This document shows, piece after piece, positions 56,875 through 64,000 of a stretch of DNA of 64,000 nucleotides. This DNA is from Candidatus Phytoplasma solani. GTDB lineage: Bacteria; Bacillota_I; Bacilli_A; Acholeplasmatales; Acholeplasmataceae. The stretch spans positions 620,001 through 684,000 of the forward strand of contig NZ_CP155828.1 of NCBI RefSeq assembly GCF_040126175.1. The letters run 5' to 3'. The position numbers were made by a program, and so were the translations under genes. The notes under the pieces were generated by a model. That model worked only from the letters and a program-made list of their open reading frames with translations. It did not search any database and had not been told where the DNA came from. How positions within the stretch are numbered: position 1 is the first letter of the stretch; every line of letters starts with the position of its first letter.

Positions 56875-59388
56875 GGGCGCCAAAGATGCCTAAATATCGT
56901 GTTATCTAACCAATAACCAGTGCGATAAACACTGAATGGATATGGTCGGTCCGTTAAACGAAAGAATAAGGGATTACAGCAGACCATAAAAGCGGATTGA
57001 GACGAAGTAGTTAGTTAAGAGGATACCGCCACCAAATTGTCCCATGGATAAGCCTGAAATGGTCTAAGAAGGAAAGCAGATGTAATCTTAGAACCTAATA
57101 CGCAAACTACTGAAGCCGTATAGTCCAGAGTCTAACAAGATATATTATTTGTCTTGGTTAGTTTATCTAATTAACAGAAAGCCTGGAATCTCACCGACAG
57201 TCAGGAAAGACGTTAAAACATAAGCGGTTACTTCACCTAAAGGACAAAGGTAGATATTTAGAGTAACTTGGAGAATCCTAAAAGCTAGTTATTTAATTAA
57301 CAAGTCAAGGAATAAATGCCGAGACGCTCAAGGATAAAGAAGCTATTTAATAGTCGTGGATAATTCAAAGTTAACATTGGAATATGCTAACATGATGACC
57401 CACCAGGGCGAAGGTTAATAACCTTTACAAGGCGAAAGTAGCTAGTAATTTACTATTTATTCACTGTAATCAAGGAAGGAGTTGATAAATATGTCAACAT
57501 CTGTTTCAGATGAAACTAAGCTTTCGCGAACATTGAGTAAGATTCTATATTGTTCTACAAATAACTATCCTCTAAAAAGAGAATTACAGCAAGGAATGAA
57601 TAATCTACATAACACATTAATTGCATTTAACAAAATTGCAACCAACAAAGGCGCGGGTACACCTGGAATTGATGGTAATTCAATTGACAGACTCGATCTT
57701 AAAAAATTAGAAAGATATCACAAGGAATACATCAATAACAAGTACAAGCCAAAGCCTGTTAAAAGAATATTCATTCCCAAAGACAACGATAAGGTTAGAC
57801 CTCTTGGAATACCTACCATAAAAGATAGAATAGTCCAAAAAAGCCTTGAACAACTCTTAACTCCTTATTTTGAAAATCAATTCTTAGAATGGAGTTTTGG
57901 ATTTAGAACCAAAAAGTCCTGTCTTGATGCAATCAAACGCGTCAAACAGAGATTTCAGGGAATTGATTATATCATCAAAATTGACCTTAAAGGTTATTTT
58001 GACACAATCAATCATGAAACTCTTATGAAAACCTTGAGGAAGTTTATACGCAAGAATAAAACTCTTTCAACCATTAATAAGTGGTTAAAAGCTGGGTTCA
58101 TGAAAGATGGCATCAAGTACGAATCTTTATCTGGTTCTCCACAAGGAGGAATCATTTCCCCATTACTTGCCAATGTATATTTACATTACATTGACATCAA
58201 AATGGATGAACTAATTAAAGAAGGGACACCAATAAGGAAAACAAACCCAGGATATAGAAAAGCATACCATCAAGGAATGCATCATAAACTGGGGATTGAT
58301 AGTCGAATTAACCTAAATCCAAAAACAAGAGTTGAATATATCCGATATGCCGATGATTTTATCATAGGAATTAAAGGAAAATATGACAAAGCTGAAACTA
58401 TTAAAAACCAAGTGACTCAATGGCTAGAACAAGATTTAAAACTAACAGTTAGTAAAGATAAATCAAAGATTGTAAAAGCCAATAAGAGCACAAGGTTTCT
58501 ATCCTACATGGTTAAGGTAAATTCAACCAGTAGTAAACTCACCAAAAAAACCCACAAAAAATCCCTAAACGGTCGGGTACAAATCCAAGTTCCCAAAGCA
58601 AAAGCCAAGGAATATGGATATGAGTACAATTGGTTAAAAAGAGGAAGGATTAAACATGACGAAACATTAGCAAGTAGGGACGAATTAGAAATAATACGCA
58701 CTTATAAAACAATCGTACGCGGAATCATCCAATACTTTTGCTTAGCTAACAATCTAAATGCATTAACCCATCTAACCTATCTAGCGGAATATAGTTGTTT
58801 GAAAACCTTAGCAAGGAAACGCAAAATGACAATTGCCAAAGTGCGGAAGAAGGTTAATCGTGGTGCAACTTGGTCAATTCCGTATTTAAACAAAGGGAAA
58901 ACCAAGTATGAGTCATGGACTGTTTACCCTTGGGATAAGATCAAGAAAATGCGTAATTATAAGGAAAATCCCGATATCACCATCAATCCTTATCTATTCC
59001 AAGGTCGTACGAATCTAACAGACCGCCTTAAAGCGGAAATATGTGAGAAATGCGGCAAAACAACCCAACTTCAAATCCATCACAGTGGTACGGTTCGCAA
59101 TGGAAACCGCAAAAGCGTGATGAATAAGAGTACAAAAGTGTTATGCATAGATTGTCATAGAAATATTACGAACCAACAAATGCATGATATCAGATTAAAT
59201 AACAAAAGTAAAAGAACAAAAAAGGATAAATAGCTAATCAGCCGTAAGGCGAAATTAGTTCTCGAAAGAGAGTAAATTATGGAAAGCCGTATGCTTGGAA
59301 ACTTGCTCGTACGGTTTGGACGGGGGCTGATTGTAAATAAAACAGCAAACGCAAATCGCTGAATAAGACGCAATTAATCTATCCGTAT
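56875..59388 (+). mobile_element. Group II intron 2 (in the nuclease-like gene)
   Basis: 2514 bases, closely related to intron 1 throughout. The EBS1 loop is different: TTATTTGT (57145-57152), complementary to ACAAATAA at the end of its own 5' exon. The hairpin stem around it also differs from intron 1 but still pairs (CTAACAAGA with TCTTGGTTAG). GTTTAT at 57161-57166 is a possible EBS2 for CTAAAC in the exon. Domain V is 59284-59317. The 3' end is CTATCCGTAT. Confidence 0.88.
57491..59233 (+). CDS. ltrA: Group II intron reverse transcriptase/maturase, intron 2
   Basis: 580 residues from the ATG at 57491, which has AAGGAG 9 bases upstream. A TTG 9 bases earlier is a poorer choice. Same domains as the intron 1 protein: YADD at 286-289, maturase, HNH (CEKCG, IHHSG, CIDCH). 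Most differences from the first copy lie in the N-terminal 200 and C-terminal 100 residues. The central part is nearly unchanged, suggesting gene conversion between the two. Full length, no inactivating change seen. Confidence 0.94.
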   Translation: MSTSVSDETKLSRTLSKILYCSTNNYPLKRELQQGMNNLHNTLIAFNKIATNKGAGTPGIDGNSIDRLDLKKLERYHKEYINNKYKPKPVKRIFIPKDNDKVRPLGIPTIKDRIVQKSLEQLLTPYFENQFLEWSFGFRTKKSCLDAIKRVKQRFQGIDYIIKIDLKGYFDTINHETLMKTLRKFIRKNKTLSTINKWLKAGFMKDGIKYESLSGSPQGGIISPLLANVYLHYIDIKMDELIKEGTPIRKTNPGYRKAYHQGMHHKLGIDSRINLNPKTRVEYIRYADDFIIGIKGKYDKAETIKNQVTQWLEQDLKLTVSKDKSKIVKANKSTRFLSYMVKVNSTSSKLTKKTHKKSLNGRVQIQVPKAKAKEYGYEYNWLKRGRIKHDETLASRDELEIIRTYKTIVRGIIQYFCLANNLNALTHLTYLAEYSCLKTLARKRKMTIAKVRKKVNRGATWSIPYLNKGKTKYESWTVYPWDKIKKMRNYKENPDITINPYLFQGRTNLTDRLKAEICEKCGKTTQLQIHHSGTVRNGNRKSVMNKSTKVLCIDCHRNITNQQMHDIRLNNKSKRTKKDK

Positions 59389-59921
59389 TCCAACCATCTT
59401 TATTCAATAAACCATTTAACGAATACATGATAAAAACCCACAACCTCCTAAACGAATATCTAGATAAAAACCAACACAACTCCCAAAGTAAAAAAGTAAT
59501 CCGCGGCAACATCAACGAATATTTCATTTTATTATATTTTCAAAACAAGGGAATCATCAATTTATACCCCCAGGCTTACTTGTTTTTCATCCCCGACATC
59601 AAATTCGATTTGGTTTTATTCACTAAAACCAAGCGCATAATCGCCTTCAATTTCAAAACATGTTTGCGAGATCGTTATAAACAAGCCATGGTAGAAGGGC
59701 AACAATTAAAAAAACTCGATACACGTTTTGAATTCTATTTATTAACTAATAACACTGTGGAAGCTCAAAGATTAAACAAGAAAATCAAACAAGGGAAAAT
59801 CTTAGGAATTAACCAAGTGATCGATTGTTTTTTGCCCCAAGCTAACATCTTTTTACAAACATTACTGACTAACCAATTCCTCCCTTTTAGCGATATTAAC
59901 ATGATTAAAAATAAAAAATAA
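59389..59921 (+). CDS. Nuclease-like PMU protein, 3' exon
   Basis: Joined to 56874 it reads VNITKQI-IQPSLFNKPFNEYM, aligning with VNITKQICQPSFFTKPFNEYM of the gene at 27767. The conserved block follows: VIRGNINEYFILLYFQNKG, YPQAYLFFIPDIKFDLVLF, RIIAFNFKTCLRDRY. The DNA of that block is almost unchanged between copies, while the rest differs more. It ends 14 bases before dnaB. Confidence 0.82.
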
Positions 59922-59935
59922 GGAGTTAATATAAA

Positions 59936-61429
59936 ATGTTAACCAACGAACAACGCGCCTTGCAACAAGTCATATCTTATATCGAACAAGGCCAATGGGA
60001 AAAGTTAAAACTTTACTGCCAAATAATTAACCCCAAAAATCTACTCGACCCCACAAATACCAAAATCTTTAACGCCTTAAAATATTTATTTTTAGAAAAA
60101 CAAACAACGCATCCCTTTGATAAAATAAAGTCTCAACCCGAGATAATTAAAGAATTAATCACCTATCTTCAAACCCATTTTCCCCAAGATAACTTTACTA
60201 AAGAATCACTATCTTTTTTAAGTAATGATGTTAATGAGGAAAACAACCTTGATTTCTTAGACAACCTAAAACACACCTATACCCAAGAAAAACTGTTCCA
60301 ACAACTCTTAAAAATTATTAGTCCTTCTTTTGAAAATAAAGATCCTTATCACAAACATTTTTATTATCAAGAAATCTTTGATAAATTAAGAAAATTTATG
60401 GCTTTTATTCCTCACAAAAACGATAAAACACTCTTTAATTTAAACCAAATGGCCTCTTTGCATCCCGAATTTTTTGACACCGATAATCAAGCAAAACAAA
60501 AAATCCAAGAAGAATATTACCGCCTATCAGAAACTTTCAAAGGATTAAATCAAGCCACGAAAGGCTTTAAAAAAGGTCAAATTATCACCATTGGGGGCTA
60601 TACTGGTTTAGGAAAAACCACTTTTGTCTACAACCTTTTAATAGACATTTCAAAAACCAAACATCAAGAAACAAACAAACATCCAAATATGTTGGTATTT
60701 TCTTATGAAATGACCTTAGAAGAAAATTTAAGTCGTTTATTAGCCCACATCACTAAAACTCCATTAGATGTTATTTTAGATAAAAGTTTTGAAGACTCAA
60801 ACATCACACAACACACCTACACGGAAAGGATGAAGACCGCAAAACAATTATTCGCCAACATAAATTTATCATTCAGTTACGATAAAAGCAAAAACATTGA
60901 TTATGTAATTGATTTAGTTTATCGCCTCCATTTAGAAAAAAAGGCTGAAATTATCGTTATCGACCATCTCCAAATAACCAAAACAACAAATCACTTAGAA
61001 AATGACCGTCTAGCAATTGACGAAATTATGACTAAATTAAAACAATTAGCCATTGAATTAAACATCGTGATTATCATTTTATCTCAATTTTCAAGAGATA
61101 CATACAACAATTATCAAGGAAAATCACCTGAAATAACTGCTCTAAAAGGTTCAGGTGGCATCGAAACTAACTCCGATATTGTCTTAATGATGACTGAATT
61201 CCAACCTAAACTATCCAAAGACAAAGAAAAACCCATCAATATATATAATTCAACCTTAAACGAACTATATTTAGAATCAAAGGACAACGAAAATCAAAAA
61301 ATCATCGAATTATCTATTAAAAAGAATCGAAGTGGTACCAAAAAGAACTTAGTTTATCACTTTGAGATGAATACACAAACCTTCCAAGAAATCGGTTATG
61401 TTTTACCTTATCCATTAGAAAGTTATTAA
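59936..61429 (+). CDS. dnaB: PMU-B DnaB-type helicase (diverged)
   Basis: 497 residues, longer than the others. The N-terminal about 190 residues are only loosely DnaB-like. The RecA core has Walker A GGYTGLGKTT (220-229), FSYEMTLEENLSRL, IIVIDHLQITK, ILSQFSRDTYNN and GGIETNSDIVLMM. HLQ and the changed Walker A set it apart from the dnaB at 26443, so it forms a separate lineage and may pair specifically with the dnaG next to it. The gene starts after AAGGAGTTAATATAAA. Confidence 0.88.
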   Translation: MLTNEQRALQQVISYIEQGQWEKLKLYCQIINPKNLLDPTNTKIFNALKYLFLEKQTTHPFDKIKSQPEIIKELITYLQTHFPQDNFTKESLSFLSNDVNEENNLDFLDNLKHTYTQEKLFQQLLKIISPSFENKDPYHKHFYYQEIFDKLRKFMAFIPHKNDKTLFNLNQMASLHPEFFDTDNQAKQKIQEEYYRLSETFKGLNQATKGFKKGQIITIGGYTGLGKTTFVYNLLIDISKTKHQETNKHPNMLVFSYEMTLEENLSRLLAHITKTPLDVILDKSFEDSNITQHTYTERMKTAKQLFANINLSFSYDKSKNIDYVIDLVYRLHLEKKAEIIVIDHLQITKTTNHLENDRLAIDEIMTKLKQLAIELNIVIIILSQFSRDTYNNYQGKSPEITALKGSGGIETNSDIVLMMTEFQPKLSKDKEKPINIYNSTLNELYLESKDNENQKIIELSIKKNRSGTKKNLVYHFEMNTQTFQEIGYVLPYPLESY

Positions 61430-61440
61430 GGAGTTCATCA

Positions 61441-62766
61441 ATGAATTTTCAAGAACAAATAAAACATATTCAAACCAACTTCCCTATGTCAGTTTTATTA
61501 AAAAAACTAAACATTATACCGCCAAACTTCAACACCAAATATCGTTTCCCTTGTCCCATCCATCAAGGCCAAAACCCCACTTGTTGTCATTTAACTTCAG
61601 ATAACAAAATTCATTGTTGGAAATGTTGTAAAGATTACGATATTGTTGATGTTTATAAGGAAATAAGAGGAACTAGTTCTTTTGAAGAAGCTATTAAAAG
61701 AATTTTGAATTTCATGAAAACCGAAGAGTTCAAAAAATTAACCCAGAAACAAAATTCAATAATTAATACATCATCAATCCCCCTCAAATACCAATACCAA
61801 CCTAAAAAAACCAACATCATCATCAACGAAAAAGAAGTTGAAGCCAAAAAAACACGATTATTAAAAGAAATATCACCTTTATTCAACCAAATTAGAGATT
61901 ATTATAATTATTTATTAACCACTAATCGCAATAACGCATCTCACCCAGGAATAGAATATTTAACGCAAAAAAGAAAATTAACCCTACAAACCATCAATGA
62001 ATTTAAACTTGGTTACGCCCCACTATCTAATAAACCCTTATCTTTTCGATTTGTAAATTATTGCAAAAAGAAAAACATTGATACAACAAAACTAGTTGAA
62101 TATGGCTTTATTAAAGAAAAAATCAATCAAAAAGGCACTAAATACTATCACGATACTTTCCATGGTTCCATAATTATCCCTATCGAAAACGGTTATAATA
62201 AAACATTCCATTTTTATCAAAACAACTTTCACGAAGTTTCTTATTTCCAACCAAAATACAAATCCCTAAATAATTTCAGTCAAACACCCACTTTTCATTT
62301 CAGCTATCGTTTTTTTGAAGCTTTACCATATATTAAAAAAGTTAAAATAATCATCATCCACGAAGGTTTTTTTGATGTCATTAGTTGTTGGCAAAACAAT
62401 ATTAAAAACACGGTCGGTCTAATTTGCGTCACTCAATTACTTTCTCAATCTCAACTAGAAATTCTCAAAAAAGAAAATATCAAAGTAGTTATCGCTTTAG
62501 ATAATGATGAAACAGGACAAAAACGCAGCGAAGCCTTAGGAGAACAACTTAAAGAAGCAAATATTTTATATGAAATTAGACGCATTTTACCCCCTTATGA
62601 CAAAACTTGTAAAGATGTTGATGATTTATTACGTCAATACGGAAAAGAAGCATATCAAAAATGTTTTTTAGCTCCATACATTACTTATGAAGAGGCCAAA
62701 AAGAAAATCATAGTCGATTTAGCCGTTCATTTCTTTGGAGAATACAAAGTTGAAGTAATTAATTAA
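61441..62766 (+). CDS. dnaG: PMU-B DNA primase
   Basis: Makes RNA primers for replication. 441 residues against about 600 for chromosomal DnaG. The zinc-binding domain has CPIH (C38, H41) and CWKC (C59, C62). The catalytic TOPRIM part has IIIHEGFFDVIS (Glu near 307) and ALDNDETGQ (DxD near 354). The C-terminal helicase-interaction domain is mostly missing. It starts 11 bases after dnaB. The last 189 bases are repeated in inverse orientation at 50473-50661. Confidence 0.92.
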   Translation: MNFQEQIKHIQTNFPMSVLLKKLNIIPPNFNTKYRFPCPIHQGQNPTCCHLTSDNKIHCWKCCKDYDIVDVYKEIRGTSSFEEAIKRILNFMKTEEFKKLTQKQNSIINTSSIPLKYQYQPKKTNIIINEKEVEAKKTRLLKEISPLFNQIRDYYNYLLTTNRNNASHPGIEYLTQKRKLTLQTINEFKLGYAPLSNKPLSFRFVNYCKKKNIDTTKLVEYGFIKEKINQKGTKYYHDTFHGSIIIPIENGYNKTFHFYQNNFHEVSYFQPKYKSLNNFSQTPTFHFSYRFFEALPYIKKVKIIIIHEGFFDVISCWQNNIKNTVGLICVTQLLSQSQLEILKKENIKVVIALDNDETGQKRSEALGEQLKEANILYEIRRILPPYDKTCKDVDDLLRQYGKEAYQKCFLAPYITYEEAKKKIIVDLAVHFFGEYKVEVIN

Positions 62767-62842
62767 ATTATTACTTTTTTTCACCAACATATTACACTCG
62801 CACATATAAACCACATTAACATACCCTTATAAACACGTATAT

Positions 62843-62881
62843 ACCCCTAAATTTTGCGTTTTATTTTCGCAAATTAGGGGT
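62843..62881 (+). terminator. Strong hairpin after dnaG
   Basis: ACCCCTAAATTTTGCG (62843-62858) and CGCAAATTAGGGGT (62868-62881) pair with a 2-base bulge, followed by TATTATTTTT. It separates dnaG from the 215-residue gene. Confidence 0.8.
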
Positions 62882-62924
62882 TATTATTTTTATAGCCAAC
62901 AAAACAATCTAAAAGGAGAAAAAA

Positions 62925-63572
62925 ATGAAAAACGACACAAACCAAGAAATTAGAATCGGAGGTTGGGAAACAAAATCACTCCCCAACGACTTAGTTCAAA
63001 TTAAAAACTTTTTACAAACATTAAAACAAGATTTATTAAATATTACGATTGTTTCTCACTCTAAAAAGAAAAATTCCTATCAACAAGCAAATTACCGCCC
63101 AAAAAACCAAACCCTCTTTGTAGACCCTCAAATCTTAGAAGAAATCAAAAAGTATAGAATAGAAATAATCAAAAATCGTTCTCCTGAAAACGATAATAAT
63201 AATATAACACTCACCAACCCCACAACGCCCCTTAAAAGCCAAAATAATACCCTTAAAACGCATTTCCCTATCTTCCAAATTAATTATCTTAACGAACAAA
63301 AAGACTACATTAAAGAATTGATAGGCAAAATAAATGTAGACAAACTAGACACTTTAAAATTATATAAATTAGATACCAAAAAACTAGATAAATACAATAA
63401 CCCCATCAACACAAACTATAAAAAAGGATTAAATGTTATTTATTATCAGTTAGAAGATTTAAAATATATAAAATTATTTATTACCAAAAATAAACAAGGC
63501 TATCGTGTTAAAAAGCTTAGATCTGGATATTTATCAAATTTAAATAAAAAAGAAACAAAAATTAATAAATAA
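62925..63572 (+). CDS. PMU 215-residue protein (possible replication initiator)
   Basis: 215 residues, very Lys/Asn-rich. It begins MKNDTNQEIRIGGWETKSLP and has YRPKNQTLFVDPQILEEIK (about 55-75) and a C-terminal NVIYYQLEDLKYIKLFITK, ending basic. The last about 80 residues could form a winged-helix-like DNA-binding domain, but I recognise no Rep motif. The gene abuts eight 11-bp direct repeats, the usual layout of an iteron plasmid initiator. Role inferred from context only. Ribosome site AAAAGGAG. Confidence 0.65.
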   Translation: MKNDTNQEIRIGGWETKSLPNDLVQIKNFLQTLKQDLLNITIVSHSKKKNSYQQANYRPKNQTLFVDPQILEEIKKYRIEIIKNRSPENDNNNITLTNPTTPLKSQNNTLKTHFPIFQINYLNEQKDYIKELIGKINVDKLDTLKLYKLDTKKLDKYNNPINTNYKKGLNVIYYQLEDLKYIKLFITKNKQGYRVKKLRSGYLSNLNKKETKINK

Positions 63573-63574
63573 TT

Positions 63575-63662
63575 ATTACCACTTTATTACCTTTTGGTTA
63601 CCACTTTGTTACCACTCAGTTACCACTTTGTTACCACTCAGTTACCACTTTGTTACCATTTG
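63575..63662 (+). repeat. Eight 11-bp iteron-like direct repeats
   Basis: Units at 63575, 63586, 63597, 63608, 63619, 63630, 63641 and 63652. Units 3-7 alternate GTTACCACTTT and GTTACCACTCA. Units 1, 2 and 8 are variants (ATTACCACTTT, ATTACCTTTTG, GTTACCATTTG). The period of 11 is about one helical turn, so bound protein would line up on one face. Confidence 0.92.
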
Positions 63663-64000
63663 AATAGTTAAATTTCCTTGCCAAAACCAAACATTAAAGG
63701 GGGGGTGATATTTTATATATTATATCGATAATGATAATGATACTCGATATTTGATATTATCGTTATATCCTTTACCCATCATTATTATTATTCGATATAA
63801 AAATAATTCCCCATTTCCCCTTCCAATTATTAAAAGAGATTTTTTAAATCCAAAACCAACCAAAAGCCCTAAACGCGCTGAAGCGCTAACAAAATTTATA
63901 AGTATATATAATAAAAGAAAAAAGACGAAAAAGAAAGAGCCCCCCAAATTGCGCGTACCCCCCTTTTTTTTAAAAACAAATACAATTATTAGAGCTATAA
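63663..64000 (+). other. AT-rich candidate origin flank
   Basis: After the iteron-like array comes AAAGGGGGGG (63698-63707), then an AT-rich stretch with many GATA/TATC words and an imperfect palindrome (about 63723-63768). A GCGCT-GA-AGCGC hairpin lies at about 63875-63886, and then a C run followed by nine T. Open frames exist on both strands but have no ribosome site. The arrangement fits a melting region beside initiator-binding repeats. Confidence 0.45.

Larger units (their letters stand above)
62578..64000 (+). repeat. Right arm of the 1.42-kb inverted repeat
   Basis: Mirror of 49239-50661. Contains the dnaG 3' end, hairpin, 215-residue gene, iteron-like array and an AT-rich tail with G and C runs. 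It runs to the end of the window and may be longer. Confidence 0.9.

Noticed and set aside
63720-63947. 75-codon minus-strand frame (mirror copy at 49292-49519) and a 99-codon frame opposite (49189-49488)
   Set aside because: Both lack ribosome sites and ATG starts of quality and cover a low-complexity, palindromic region next to the iteron-like array. Treated as non-coding.

Overview
The window looks like a piece of a phytoplasma chromosome (Candidatus Phytoplasma, a wall-less plant and insect pathogen related to the acholeplasmas). The DNA is very AT-rich. The house-keeping genes are mollicute-like. TGA is used as a stop (thyA ends in TGA), unlike in mycoplasmas. Large parts are built from the repeated cassettes known in phytoplasmas as potential mobile units (PMUs): extra copies of dnaB, dnaG, tmk, ssb and a sigma factor, plus tra5 (IS3-family) transposases, DUF2963 proteins and short secreted proteins. 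Species assignment was not possible from sequence alone.

Layout. 1-5.0 kb: a surface protein with an 18-residue tandem repeat, then thyA-folA-plsC and an OsmC-like gene. 5.0-6.4 kb: two transposase halves joined head to head. 6.4-14.3 kb (minus strand): dnaB, tsaD, degV, a diadenylate cyclase, a P-type Mg ATPase and rpsD. 14.6-19.7 kb: a graveyard of IS, MITE, DUF2963 and group II intron fragments plus small secreted and membrane proteins. 20.1-25.8 kb (minus): HIT protein, rnhC, yhaM, cca, tadA, tdk, rpmE, rpmB. 26.0-31.8 kb: PMU-A (dnaB, nuclease-like protein, tmk, coiled-coil repeat protein, DUF2963, broken sigma factor). 30.8-39.0 kb: a tandem array of about 3.33 kb units, each with a secreted protein gene and rarA. 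39.0-41.1 kb: a membrane protein and a frameshifted secreted protein. 42.3-47.0 kb: the heat-shock operon hrcA-grpE-dnaK-dnaJ with a consensus promoter and a CIRCE-like operator. 47.1-49.2 kb: pseudogene and tra5. 49.2-64.0 kb: PMU-B, flanked by a perfectly collinear 1.4 kb inverted repeat.

PMU-B is the most interesting part. It runs sigma factor, an ssb start fused to heptad repeats, hypothetical genes, tmk, a 48-residue ORF, a nuclease-like gene, dnaB, dnaG, a 215-residue protein and eight 11-bp iteron-like repeats. This reads as a self-contained replication module ending in a candidate origin. Two genes in it (tmk and the nuclease-like gene) are each interrupted by a complete group II intron encoding a reverse transcriptase/maturase with an HNH domain. 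Removing each intron restores the reading frame exactly. The predicted exon-binding loop of each intron (EBS1) differs between the copies and in each case matches its own 5' exon, so these look like retargeted, probably functional introns.

Other signals include a 202-bp MITE that carries the leader and first 15 codons of the PMU sigma factor, and a leader with three mutually complementary arms that covaries between two copies. Also notable are a rarA copy with a swapped C-terminal segment and single-base frameshifts at homopolymers in secreted-protein genes. All statements about identity rest on reading motifs by eye; no database search was run.
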